Below, piece by piece: positions 9,553 to 17,700 of a stretch of DNA of 64,000 bases. The stretch is from NCBI GenBank assembly GCA_016713125.1, contig JADJPT010000002.1, positions 1 to 64,000 on the forward strand, in the 5' to 3' direction. How positions within the stretch are numbered: the first letter of the stretch is position 1; each line of letters opens with the position of its first letter. The translations under genes were made by a program, and so were the position numbers. This DNA is from Betaproteobacteria bacterium (GTDB lineage: Bacteria > Pseudomonadota > Gammaproteobacteria > Burkholderiales > SG8-39). The notes beneath the pieces were generated by a model. That model saw only the letters and a program-made list of their open reading frames with translations, was not told the DNA's origin and made no database searches.

Positions 9553-10482
9553 TTAGCCGCAGCCGGGCGAGAGCCAGTCGGCGTAGGCCGCCGGCGTGCC
9601 GAACACCCAGGCGCTGCCGATGGCCTGCGGCAGTTGCGCGCTGTACAGGCCGGGCGAAGGTTCGCCGGTCACGCAGCCCAGCGCACGCAATCGAGCGAGC
9701 AGGAGTTCCGGCCGGTCGCAGGCGAGGCCGTAGCCGGCCAGGCCCGGTGCTGCGGGGGCATCGCATCCGAACAGGGACTTGCAGGCCGTGTCGCTGCCCA
9801 CGTAGACCGCGCCGCGCGCGCTGCGCAATTGCACGAAGCCGCGCACCGCGCGCGGCAGCATGCCTGTGTAGCGCGCATAGCGCGCGGCCACAGCCTCGGG
9901 ATCATCGGCGACCACGAAGGCCGCGTGCAATCCGGTCACGCCGTTGGTGTGCGCCAGGTAGCGGGGCTGCCACAGGCATTCCGGGGTGATCTGCTGCACG
10001 AACTGTATGCGGCCTTCCGGCATGGCTTGCGGCGGCACGCGTGCCACGCAGAAGCGGGCGGTGCGCATCTCGCCGCCCTCGAGTTCCACCTCGCGTTGCA
10101 GGTTGACCGGCGGCAAGGGCTCGAAGCCGTTGCGCGCCAGTCGCGCATGGTCGCCGGCCGCATCCGGCGTGCCGAAGGCGATCAGGTGCAATCCCGTATG
10201 CCGCGCGATCGCCGCGCGTATCTGCGCGGCGATCGGCGTGTCCGCGGTGGGCGTGAGGAACTCCAGGTAGCCGGCGTCCAGCATCACGCAGCGGTTGGCC
10301 GAACCGGCCGGAACGCTGCGGCCTTCGGCGTCGCGGTTGCTCTGCTCGGACCAGGGCGTGAGTGCGAAGCCCAGGGCTTCCAGCGTCGCGGCGGCGGCGG
10401 CCATGTCCGGGACGAAATGCGCGATGTGGTCGAGAAACAGGACCCCGGGCGGGGGGATCTGGCGTGCGGGTATGTCGGTCAT
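9553..10482 (-). CDS. VOC-family (glyoxalase/bleomycin resistance superfamily) protein
   Basis: A 309-residue protein opening with LFLDHIAHFVPDMAAAAATLEALGF, the typical start of a vicinal-oxygen-chelate fold, here in the large Glyoxalase_3-like form with two halves (second half from about residue 180). Potential metal ligands include His in LDHIAHF and Glu in YLEFLTP. It lies convergent to the PilZ-like gene and divergent from the TPP enzyme gene, so it may share a promoter region (10483-10598) with the nitrile hydratase operon. The reaction is unknown. Confidence 0.8.
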   Translation of the reverse strand: MTDIPARQIPPPGVLFLDHIAHFVPDMAAAAATLEALGFALTPWSEQSNRDAEGRSVPAGSANRCVMLDAGYLEFLTPTADTPIAAQIRAAIARHTGLHLIAFGTPDAAGDHARLARNGFEPLPPVNLQREVELEGGEMRTARFCVARVPPQAMPEGRIQFVQQITPECLWQPRYLAHTNGVTGLHAAFVVADDPEAVAARYARYTGMLPRAVRGFVQLRSARGAVYVGSDTACKSLFGCDAPAAPGLAGYGLACDRPELLLARLRALGCVTGEPSPGLYSAQLPQAIGSAWVFGTPAAYADWLSPGCG

Positions 10483-10598
10483 GGTGCGGGTTCGCGGAGC
10501 GGCTTGCCTGGAGGGGGGCTAATGTACACAATTACCGCCTTCCCGCGCCGGGCGCGGTGCATTCCCGCCGCCCGTCGCGGCCTTCAGAGAACGATTCC

Positions 10599-12312
10599 AT
10601 GAACAAACCCGCAGAGACCCCCGTAACCACCATGACCGGCGGCGAGGCCGTGGTCGAAATGCTCAGGCTGCACGGGGTCGAAACCATTTTCGGCCTGTGC
10701 GGCGACACCAGCCTGCCGTTCTACGACGCTCTGGCGCGACTGCCGCACGGCATGCGGCACGTGCTGACGCGCGATGAACGGAGCGCGGCTTACATGGCCG
10801 ACGGCTATGCGCGGGTGTCGGGCAAGGTCGGCGTCTGCGAGGGCCCCAGCGGCGGCGGCGCGACCTACATCCTGCCCGGGCTGGTCGAGGCCAACGAGTC
10901 TTCGGTGCCGGTGCTGGGCATCACCACCGACATCTCGGTGTCGGCGCGCGGCAAGTACACCCTGACCGAACTGGACCAGGGCGCGCTGATGAAGCCGCTG
11001 ACCAAGTGGAATGCCGTGCTGAACCGCTCGGCCGACATCCCGCGCGTGTTCCGTGCCGCGTTCAACGCCATGACCACGGGCCGGCCCGGCGCGGCGCATA
11101 TCGCGCTGCCTTTCGACGTGCAGAAGGAACCGGTGGATCGCGAGGAGGTGTGGGGCGATCCCAGCCTGGGACAGTACCCGGCGCGGCGCACGGCGCCCGA
11201 TCCGTTCTACGTCGACCTGGCCGCCAGGCTGCTGCGCACGGCGAAGAATCCGGTGTTCGTCTGCGGCGGCGGCGTGGTGATCTCCGGCGGGGAGGCCGAA
11301 CTGATCGAGCTGGCCGAGTGCCTGTCGGCGCCGGTGGCCACCACGATCAGCGGTCAGGGCTCGATTTCCGAGGACCATCCGCTGGCGGTCGGCGTGGTCG
11401 GATCGAACGGTGGCACGCCGGAAACCCGCGAACTGGTCAAGCAGGCCGACCTGGTGGTGTTCGTCGGCTGCCGCGCCGGCTCGGTGACCACCGAGCGCTG
11501 GCGTTATCCGGCGCCGGGCAAGGTCAAGGTGATCCATATCGACGTCGATCCGGCCGTGGTCGGCGCGATCTATCGCGTCGACGTGCCCCTGGTCGGCGAT
11601 GCCAAGCTGGCCCTGGCGGCCCTGGCGGGTGAGCTGTCCTCCGGCGCCTCGCCCGTGAAGCGCGCTGGAGGCCAAGGCGGTGGACGCGGCGCGGCGCGAG
11701 AAGTTCGCCAAGTTCGAGGCGCTGGCCGCCTCCGACGACAAGCCGATCAAACCCGAGCGCGTGGTCGCCGAGCTGGCCCGCGTGCTCGACCACGACGCCA
11801 TCGTGGTGGCGGACCCCGGCACGCCTTGCCCGTATTTCTCCGCTTACTTCCCGGTGCGCGGCACCGGGCGGCGCCTGTTCTCGAACCGCGCGCACGGCGC
11901 GCTGGGCTACTCGATGTCGGCGGCGGTCGGGGCGCACTTCGGCCGGCCCGGCGTGAAGACCGTGTCGGTGATGGGCGACGGCAGCTTCGGCTTCACGGTC
12001 GGCGAACTGGAGACCGTGGTGCGCCACAAGTTGCCGATCACCTTCATCGTGATCTCCAATGCGGTCTACGGCTGGATCAAGGCCGGGCAGAAGACCGGCT
12101 TCGACCAGCGCTACTTCTCGGTCGACTTCACGCGCACCGACCATGCCGCGGTGGCCGCGGCCTACGGCGTGAAGAGCTGGAAGGTCGAAGATCCCCGGGA
12201 ACTGGGCAAGGTCCTGAAGCTTGCGCTGGCGCACCAAGGCCCCACGCTGGTGGACATCCTTTGCCAGCCGCTGCACGAGGCCAAGGCGCCGGTGTCGGAG
12301 TGGGTGGCCTGA
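10599..12312 (+). CDS. Thiamine-pyrophosphate-dependent enzyme, acetolactate synthase-like (frameshifted)
   Basis: A three-domain TPP enzyme of about 571 residues. The N-terminal pyrimidine-binding domain has the catalytic glutamate (Glu60) in TRDERSAAYMADGYARV; the C-terminal domain has GDGSFGFTVGELETVV ending in ISNAVYGW, the Mg/TPP-binding motif. The frame shifts between about 11655 and 11662, where SGASPVKRAGGQ should continue as ALEAKAVDAARREKF; a 1-base gain or 2-base loss explains it. The stop overlaps the nitrile hydratase alpha start (TGATG), so it belongs to that operon. Family members make or cleave 2-keto acids and related substrates. Its link to nitrile metabolism is unknown. Confidence 0.85.
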
Positions 12313-12950
12313 TGTCGCACGGCCACGGGCATGATCACGGGCACGATCACGGACATGCACATGAACACGATGCTCAGGATGAAATCACCTTCCGCGTGCG
12401 CGCGCTGGAGCGCCTGCTGGTAGACAAGGGCCTGGTGGATCCGGCCGCGCTGGATGCCGTCATCGAGACCTACGAACATCGAGTGGGTCCGCGCAATGGC
12501 GCGCAGGTGGTGGCCAGGGCGTGGACTGAGCCGCAATACCGGCAATGGCTGATGCAGGACGCCACCGCCGCGATCGCCTCGCTGGGCTACACCGGCCGGC
12601 AGGGCGAGCACATGATCGCCGTCGAGAACACGCCGCAGGTGCACAACATGGTGGTCTGCACCCTGTGCTCGTGCTACCCGTGGAGCGTACTCGGCCTGCC
12701 GCCCATGTGGTACAAGTCCGCGCCGTATCGTTCGCGGGCGGTGTCCGATCCGCGCGGCGTGCTCAAGGAGTTCGGCGTCGAGGTCGATGCCGGCGTCGAG
12801 GTGCGGGTGTGGGACTCGACCGCCGAACTGCGCTATCTCGTGATCCCGGAGCGGCCGGCGGGCACCGACGGCTGGAGCGCCGAGCGTCTCGCCGAGCTGG
12901 TGACGCGCGATTCGATGATCGGCGTGGCCAGGCTGGCGGTGCCGGCATGA
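12312..12950 (+). CDS. Nitrile hydratase alpha subunit (cobalt type)
   Basis: A 212-residue catalytic subunit converting nitriles to amides. The metal-binding claw VCTLCSCYPW (Cys116, Cys119, Ser120, Cys121) has Thr between the first cysteines, the pattern of non-corrin cobalt enzymes; in the family two cysteines become sulfenic/sulfinic acids. Other conserved parts are MWYKSAPYRSRAVSDPRGVLKEFG and the Trp in VRVWDST. The first 20 residues are extremely His-rich (SHGHGHDHGHDHGHAHEHD), perhaps for metal loading. The start overlaps the TPP gene stop by one base. It could instead be a related thiocyanate hydrolase gamma subunit, but the two-subunit layout favours nitrile hydratase. Confidence 0.9.
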   Translation: MSHGHGHDHGHDHGHAHEHDAQDEITFRVRALERLLVDKGLVDPAALDAVIETYEHRVGPRNGAQVVARAWTEPQYRQWLMQDATAAIASLGYTGRQGEHMIAVENTPQVHNMVVCTLCSCYPWSVLGLPPMWYKSAPYRSRAVSDPRGVLKEFGVEVDAGVEVRVWDSTAELRYLVIPERPAGTDGWSAERLAELVTRDSMIGVARLAVPA

Positions 12951-12979
12951 ACCGCGTCGATCGCCAGACCGCCGCATGA
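12947..12979 (+). CDS. Micro-ORF 1 between nitrile hydratase alpha and beta (possible leader peptide)
   Basis: Ten codons encoding MNRVDRQTAA. Its ATG overlaps the alpha-subunit stop (ATGA at 12947-12950) and its own stop overlaps the ATG of micro-ORF 2 (ATGA at 12976-12979). No separate ribosome-binding site is obvious, so reinitiation by ribosomes finishing the alpha gene is the likely route. It is one copy of a 29-bp tandem duplication. Whether it is translated is inference. Confidence 0.45.
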   Translation: MNRVDRQTAA

Positions 12980-13004
12980 ACGGCACCGATCGCGAGACCG
13001 CCGC
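12947..13004 (+). repeat. Two imperfect 29-bp tandem copies before the nitrile hydratase beta start
   Basis: Copies at 12947-12975 and 12976-13004 match at 25 of 29 positions (differences at copy positions 7, 10, 11 and 19). Each begins with ATGAAC and ends ACCGCCGC, and the beta gene then begins with ATGAACGGCGG, so the unit probably arose by duplication of the beta start region. Because 29 is not a multiple of 3, each copy places a stop exactly over the next ATG. Confidence 0.85.
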
Positions 13005-13008
13005 ATGA
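12976..13008 (+). CDS. Micro-ORF 2 between nitrile hydratase alpha and beta (possible leader peptide)
   Basis: Ten codons encoding MNGTDRETAA, three residues different from micro-ORF 1. Its stop overlaps the ATG of the beta subunit (ATGA at 13005-13008). The full chain is therefore alpha stop/start, micro-ORF 1 stop/start, micro-ORF 2 stop/start, beta. The role could be to set the alpha:beta translation ratio, or it could be a neutral duplication. Confidence 0.45.
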   Translation: MNGTDRETAA

Positions 13009-13658
13009 ACGGCGGTCAGGACCTCGGCGGCGTGCAGGGTTTCGGCCCGGTGGTTCCGGAGCCGAACGAGCCCTGGTTCCATGCCGAATGGGAGCGGCGC
13101 GCCTTCGCCATCACCCTGGGCTGCGGCTTCCTCGGGCGCTGGAACCTCGACATGTCGCGTTACTACCGCGAGAACCGCTCGCCGGCGGATTACTACAACT
13201 CCGGCTATTACGAACTCTGGTTCAAGGCGCTGGAAAGACTGGTCGTCGATCGCGGCCTGGTCAGCGAGGAGGAGTTGCGCAGCGGCAAACCTGCCGGGCC
13301 GCGCGATCCCGCCCTGTCGGTACCCGGCCCGCAGCGTGCCTGCGAGTTGCTGGCGCTGGGCTCCAGTGCCCGGGTCGAGGTCGAGGTGCCGGCGCGCTTC
13401 GCGGTCGGTGCGCGCGTGCGCGTGAAGAACCTGCATCCCATGGGCCACACGCGCATGCCGCGTTACTGCCGCGGCCATGTCGGGACGGTCGAGATCGACC
13501 ATGGGGTGTATGTGTTTCCGGACTCGCACGCCATGGACCAGGGCAAGCAGCCCCAGCATTGCTACAACGTGCGCTTCAGCGCCGGGGAATTGTGGGGCCA
13601 TGCCGGACCCGACACCGTGCGCATCGATCTTTGGGACGACTATCTTGAGCCTGCCTGA
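13005..13658 (+). CDS. Nitrile hydratase beta subunit
   Basis: A 217-residue beta subunit starting with the family pattern MNGGQDLGGVQGFGPV and continuing FHAEWERRAFAITLG and the conserved YYNSGYYELWFKALERL. The C-terminal half has the SH3-like barrel signature VKNLHPMGHTRMPRYCRGHVG and ends YNVRFSAGELWG. It completes the active site with the alpha subunit. The start at 13005 is supported by the N-terminal family match and follows the two micro-ORFs directly. The accessory-protein gene overlaps its last 14 bases. Confidence 0.92.
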   Translation: MNGGQDLGGVQGFGPVVPEPNEPWFHAEWERRAFAITLGCGFLGRWNLDMSRYYRENRSPADYYNSGYYELWFKALERLVVDRGLVSEEELRSGKPAGPRDPALSVPGPQRACELLALGSSARVEVEVPARFAVGARVRVKNLHPMGHTRMPRYCRGHVGTVEIDHGVYVFPDSHAMDQGKQPQHCYNVRFSAGELWGHAGPDTVRIDLWDDYLEPA

Positions 13659-14019
13659 GCTGGGTCCGGACCTGCGGCCGATTCCGCGCGACGCCGACGG
13701 GCCGGTCTTCAAGGCGCCCTGGGAGGCGCAGGTGTTCGCGCTGGTGGTCCAACTGCACCGGCGCGGCGCCTATACCTGGCCGCAGTGGGCCGCGGCGCTG
13801 ACCAGCGCCATCGCCCGCGCGCAGGCCGCCGGAGATGCGGACCTGGGCGACACCTATTACCTGCACTGGGTCGCGGCACTCGAAGCGCTGGCGAGCGAGC
13901 GCGGGCTGGCCGACGCTGCCACGCTGTCGGCGCTTGCCGCGACCATCGCCGAGGATGCGCGCCACCACCGCGAGATCCAGCTCGCGGGCGGGCATCACCA
14001 TCACGACCACCACCACTGA
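13645..14019 (+). CDS. Nitrile hydratase accessory protein (probable activator/metallochaperone)
   Basis: About 124 residues from a TTG start (13645) inside the end of the beta gene. It contains the accessory-family core FKAPWEAQVFALVVQLHRRG followed by YTWPQWAAAL, which resembles part of the beta subunit. Such proteins help insert cobalt and oxidise the claw cysteines of the alpha subunit. The C-terminus is a polyhistidine tail (GGHHHHDHHH), matching the His-rich N-terminus of the alpha subunit and suggesting cobalt delivery. The TTG start is a judgement based on overlap and on where family similarity begins. Confidence 0.82.
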   Translation: MSLPELGPDLRPIPRDADGPVFKAPWEAQVFALVVQLHRRGAYTWPQWAAALTSAIARAQAAGDADLGDTYYLHWVAALEALASERGLADAATLSALAATIAEDARHHREIQLAGGHHHHDHHH

Positions 14020-14026
14020 GTATTCC

Positions 14027-15136
14027 ATGAGCCAACTGTTCACTCCGATCAAGCTCGGAGGCATCACGCTGTCCAATCGCATCGCCGTCGCACCCATGTG
14101 CCAGTACTCGGCCGACGACGGCTGCATGAACGACTGGCACCTCGCTCATCTGTCCAGCCTGGCGATCTCCGGGGCCGGTCTGGTGGTCATCGAGGCGACT
14201 GCGGTGACGCGCGACGGACGCATCACGCATGGCTGCACCGGTCTGTACAACGACCGCAACGAGGCGGCGATGCGGCGCGTGGTCGACGCCTGCAGGCGCC
14301 TGACACGCAATGCCATCGGCGTGCAGATCGGCCATGCCGGCCGCAAGGCCTCGACCCAGGTGCCCTGGGAGGGGCGCTCCGCGCTCGGCCCTGTGGAGAA
14401 TCCGTGGCAGACCCTGGCGCCCTCCGCGCTGCCCTATGACGATGGCCCCGAGTGGCACACGCCGCGCGAACTGACGGTGCAGGAAATCGAAGGCCTGGTC
14501 GAGGCCTTCGGCGCGGCGACGCGGCGCGCCCTGCGCGTCGGCGTGGACGCCGTCGAACTGCACGCCGCGCACGGCTACCTGCTGCACCAGTTCTTTTCGC
14601 CGCTGTCGAACCGCCGCACCGACGCGTACGGCGGGTCCCTGGAGAACCGACTTCGCTTCCCGCTGGCCGCCGCGCGCGCGATGCGCGAAGCCTGGCCGAA
14701 GGAGAGGATCCTCGGCGCACGCATTTCGGCGCATGACTGGCTGGAAGGCGGCGCAAGCCTCGACGACACCATCGCCTTTGCGCGCGGCCTGAAGGACCTC
14801 GGCTACGACTACCTGTGCGTGTCCAGCGGTGGACTGCGGCTCAAGGCGCGCTACGAGGTGAAGGCCAATTACCAGGTGCCGTTCGCCGCGGCGGTGAAGA
14901 AGGCGGTGCCGGGCGTCGCGGTGCGAGCGGTGGGCATGATCGCCGAGCCGCAGCAGGCCGAAGACATCGTCGCCTCCGGCCAGGCCGACCAGGTGGCCTT
15001 GGCGCGCGCCTTCCTCGACAACCCGCGCTGGGTCTGGCATGCAGCCGAGAAATTCGGTCTGCCGGCACCGGTCCCGCCGCAATACGAGCGCGCCGCCTAC
15101 AAGGTGTGGCCGGGCTCGAAGCTGGCCCGGCCCTGA
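14027..15136 (+). CDS. NADH:flavin oxidoreductase, Old Yellow Enzyme family (YqjM-like)
   Basis: A 369-residue FMN-dependent ene-reductase. It begins MSQLFTPIKLGGITLSNRI and has the family segments VAPMCQYSA (the Cys typical of the YqjM/thermophilic-like class), QIGHAGRKAS (FMN/substrate His), VELHAAHGYLLHQFFSP and the C-terminal VGMIAEPQQAEDI and ALARAFLDNPRW. It reduces activated C=C bonds with NAD(P)H. It starts 8 bases after the accessory protein and is probably the last gene of the nitrile hydratase operon. An unsaturated nitrile or amide substrate is an attractive but untested idea. Confidence 0.9.
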   Translation: MSQLFTPIKLGGITLSNRIAVAPMCQYSADDGCMNDWHLAHLSSLAISGAGLVVIEATAVTRDGRITHGCTGLYNDRNEAAMRRVVDACRRLTRNAIGVQIGHAGRKASTQVPWEGRSALGPVENPWQTLAPSALPYDDGPEWHTPRELTVQEIEGLVEAFGAATRRALRVGVDAVELHAAHGYLLHQFFSPLSNRRTDAYGGSLENRLRFPLAAARAMREAWPKERILGARISAHDWLEGGASLDDTIAFARGLKDLGYDYLCVSSGGLRLKARYEVKANYQVPFAAAVKKAVPGVAVRAVGMIAEPQQAEDIVASGQADQVALARAFLDNPRWVWHAAEKFGLPAPVPPQYERAAYKVWPGSKLARP

Positions 15137-15161
15137 CCGCCCGGCGGCGGGCCGCTTCCGC

Positions 15162-16463
15162 TCAGCCGGTTGCGTAGGCCGCGCGTGGGCCGCGGCGGGG
15201 GCTGGGCGGCGGACCGCTGAAGGCGAAGTCCAGTTCCGGGCGGCGTCCGCTGACGATATCGGCGATCGCGCGACCACTGCCGCAGCTATGCGTCCAGCCC
15301 AGCGTGCCGTGTCCGGTATTCAGGAACAGGTTGGCATAGCGCGAGCGGCCGATAATCGGCACGTTGGAAGGCGTGGCCGGGCGCAGGCCGGTCCAGAACT
15401 CGGCCCGTGACGGGTCGCCGGCGCCCGGAAACAGCTCCAGCGTGCGGCGCAGGATGGCGCGGCAACGCACCTCGTTGATCTCGGTGTTGTAGCCGTTCAT
15501 TTCCGCGGTTCCCGCGATGCGCAGTCGGTCGCCGAGCCGCGAGAACACCAGCTTGTACTCGTCGTCGGTCAGCGAAACACGGTGGGCGCGCGACTCGTCC
15601 ATCACGGGCAGGGTGACCGAGTAGCCTTTGGCCGGATAGATGGGCAGACGCACGCCGTGCGGGCGCAGGAGCAGGGGGCTCCACGGTCCCAGGCAGACCA
15701 GATAGGCGTCGGCGCGCAGGACTTCCTGGCGCAGATCGGCGTGCTCGACGCATACGCCGGAAATCTCCCCGCCGTCACGCGCCAGGCCGAGGATGCGCGG
15801 ACCATGCACGAAACGCACGCCGCGGGCGGCGGCGAGCGCGGCCAGGCCCTGGGTGAACTTGTGCGCGTCGCCGGACTCGTCGCTCGGCGTGTAGCTGCCG
15901 CCGACCAGCCTGCCGCGGGCCGAGGCGAGGGCCGGTTCGAGCTGCACGCACTGGTCCGGCGTCTTCATGTCGAGCTCGCAGCCGTGTTCGCGCATCACGC
16001 GTGCGGGCTCCTGCGCGGCTTCGAACTCGGCTTCGCTGGTGTAGAAATGCATGATGCCGCGCGACAGGTGGTCGTACTGGAGGCCGGTCTCGGCGCGCAG
16101 CGCCTGCAGGCTGGCGCGTGAGTACAGTCCCAGACTGACGATCTGCGCGATGTTGTGCCGGGTGCGCGCCGGTGTGCATTCGCGCATGAATGACAGTCCC
16201 CACAGCCACTGGTGCAGGTCGGCGCGCATGCGGAACAGCAGCGGGGCGTCCTCCTTCATCAGCCATTTCAGGATCTTCAGAGGAGCGCCGGGATTGGCCC
16301 AGGGCTCGGCGTGCGAAACGGAAATCTGCCCGCCGTTGGCGAACGAGGTTTCCAGGCCGGCGGCGGACCGACGCTCCAGCACCGACACTTCATGACCGGC
16401 CTTGGCGAGATACCAGGCGGAGGTGACGCCGGTGACGCCGGCGCCGAGTACGAGAACTTTCAT
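15162..16463 (-). CDS. dadA: D-amino acid dehydrogenase DadA-like flavoprotein under a glycine riboswitch
   Basis: A 433-residue FAD enzyme with the N-terminal motif VLGAGVTGVTSAWYLAKAG, the DadA-type segment ETSFANGGQISVSHAEPWANPG, PIYPAKGYSVTLP and the C-terminal GLRPATPSNVPIIG and NTGHGTLGWTHSCGSG. Family members oxidatively deaminate D-amino acids to 2-oxo acids and ammonium, feeding electrons to the respiratory chain. GAGGAG lies just upstream of the ATG. The gene follows a tandem glycine riboswitch with an intrinsic terminator, so glycine probably controls it; glycine itself, or D-alanine, may be a substrate. Confidence 0.9.
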   Translation of the reverse strand: MKVLVLGAGVTGVTSAWYLAKAGHEVSVLERRSAAGLETSFANGGQISVSHAEPWANPGAPLKILKWLMKEDAPLLFRMRADLHQWLWGLSFMRECTPARTRHNIAQIVSLGLYSRASLQALRAETGLQYDHLSRGIMHFYTSEAEFEAAQEPARVMREHGCELDMKTPDQCVQLEPALASARGRLVGGSYTPSDESGDAHKFTQGLAALAAARGVRFVHGPRILGLARDGGEISGVCVEHADLRQEVLRADAYLVCLGPWSPLLLRPHGVRLPIYPAKGYSVTLPVMDESRAHRVSLTDDEYKLVFSRLGDRLRIAGTAEMNGYNTEINEVRCRAILRRTLELFPGAGDPSRAEFWTGLRPATPSNVPIIGRSRYANLFLNTGHGTLGWTHSCGSGRAIADIVSGRRPELDFAFSGPPPSPRRGPRAAYATG

Positions 16464-16510
16464 CGAGGGCTCCTCGGTTCGTGGGAAGCGAACGAGAAAC
16501 CGCGGGCGCG

Positions 16511-16545
16511 AAAAAGGAGCGCACGCGGGTTTCCCGCGCCGCTCC
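16511..16545 (-). terminator. Intrinsic terminator of the glycine riboswitch expression platform
   Basis: Reading the minus strand, GGAGCGGCGCGGG, loop AAA, then CCCGCGTGCGCTCC forms a long stem followed by TTTTT (16515-16511). It begins right where the second glycine aptamer ends and lies 48 bases upstream of the dadA-like start. In the family, glycine binding usually prevents this hairpin, so the gene would be turned on by glycine. Confidence 0.85.
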
Positions 16546-16755
16546 CTCTGTCTTTGGAGGTTGCCCTCTACCTGAGAGATTCAGGCGGCCCGTCGGGCCC
16601 GCCCTTGCTCCTTCGGTGAGCGGCTTCGCTGAGACGCGAAACCGCTACTCTCCAGAATCGGCTGTTACCTGTTCCAGTACGTGTGCCTGAGCGGTCATGG
16701 GAGATTGCGCCTTCGGCGGCGGCGTCGCGATGCTTGCGTGCCGCACTCTCCTGGA
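16541..16755 (-). promoter_or_regulatory. Tandem glycine riboswitch (two gcvT-type aptamers)
   Basis: On the minus strand, aptamer 1 starts with CCAGGAGAGTGCGG (about 16753), then GCCGCCGAAGGCGCAATC and CCGCTCAGGCACACGTAC with GGAACAGG. After a short linker, aptamer 2 reads TTCTGGAGAGTAGCGG, CTCACCGAAGGAGCAAG, GAATCTCTCAGGTA and ACAGAGGGAG. These are the conserved blocks of the glycine riboswitch in its cooperative tandem form. It lies in the leader of the dadA-like gene and ends in an intrinsic terminator. Boundaries are approximate to about 5 bases. Confidence 0.93.
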
Positions 16756-16814
16756 ACCCGGGAAGTGTACGACGGCCGCCGCGCGAGAGCAATCCTGCCG
16801 CAGACGACCGGGCG

Positions 16815-17690
16815 TCAGACCGGGTCGCCGAACAGTTCCGCGACAATCGGTGCGCCGAACCGGTACTCATGGTTGCACATCTCGTTGCGGATCACGATCT
16901 CGCCCTTTTCGGTGAGGATGGATTCGATCTCGCTCCGTCCGAGGCCGCGCAGCATGTCCTTGACCTTGTTTTCGTCGTAAGGGCAGTGGTACTCGACGGG
17001 ATGCAGCTTGTAGACGCGCAGCAGTTCCTCGGGGAACACGCGCGTCAGCAGGTCGTACGGACGTGCGCTGCGTGTGTCCGCCAGGCTCAGCGTGGCGGCC
17101 AGCATGCTGATGCGGTTCCAGCCATCCGCGTCGCGCTCGTCGGCACGCGGCAGCTTTTCCAGCAGCAGCCCGTACAGGGATTCGCCGTCGGCCTGCAGGC
17201 GAAGAAAAGCCGGCAACTGCTCGGACTGCGAGATGTAGTGCCCGAAGATCTCGGTGAGCGTCTCGCCCTCCAGGGGCACGATGCTCTGGTAGATGCCGCC
17301 GGTGTCGCTGTCTTCGAGGGCCAGCATCATGCGGCCTGCGCCGATCAGTTCGCGTGCGCTGCCGCGCGGTTCGGCGGCGTGGTGCGCCATGCCGCGGATC
17401 TTCAACTCCGAGGTGCAATCCGCCACCAGCAGCGGAACCTGCCCGTCGCCGCGCACCTGCAGGGTGATGCGCTTGCCTCCCTGCTTCTGGCCCGCGCCCA
17501 GCAGGACGGCCAGTGCCGTGGTTTCGCCGAGCATCTCGACGATGGACGGCGGATAGGGACGACCGTCGATCATGCCGCGCCAGGATGAGGACAGGCAGAC
17601 CAGTCGGCCGCGGATGTCGAGTTCCTCGAACAGGAAGGGCTGCGCGTAGTCGGTCCGTGCCTGCGCTTCGGCGCGCGAATCGGAGTTCAT
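16815..17690 (-). CDS. hslO: Hsp33 redox chaperone with incomplete zinc cysteines
   Basis: A 291-residue Hsp33-family protein: the N-terminal domain has FLFEELDIRGRLVCLSSSW and MLGETTALAVLLGAGQKQGG, and the C-terminal domain has the usual CHxPVEY...LGRSEIESIL...GEI layout. Canonical Hsp33 binds zinc through CxC and CxxC, which form disulfides when the chaperone is activated by oxidants. Here the first pair is HCPYD (only Cys236) and the second is NEMCNHEY (only Cys272). Zinc might use nearby His residues, or the redox switch may be altered. It lies 10 bases after the livF-like stop, so it may be co-transcribed. Confidence 0.9.
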   Translation of the reverse strand: MNSDSRAEAQARTDYAQPFLFEELDIRGRLVCLSSSWRGMIDGRPYPPSIVEMLGETTALAVLLGAGQKQGGKRITLQVRGDGQVPLLVADCTSELKIRGMAHHAAEPRGSARELIGAGRMMLALEDSDTGGIYQSIVPLEGETLTEIFGHYISQSEQLPAFLRLQADGESLYGLLLEKLPRADERDADGWNRISMLAATLSLADTRSARPYDLLTRVFPEELLRVYKLHPVEYHCPYDENKVKDMLRGLGRSEIESILTEKGEIVIRNEMCNHEYRFGAPIVAELFGDPV

Positions 17691-17700
17691 GCGGAGCGGC

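Noticed and set aside
12162..13712. A 516-codon minus-strand open frame across the nitrile hydratase genes.
   Set aside because: It runs opposite well-supported hydratase genes and has no family features.
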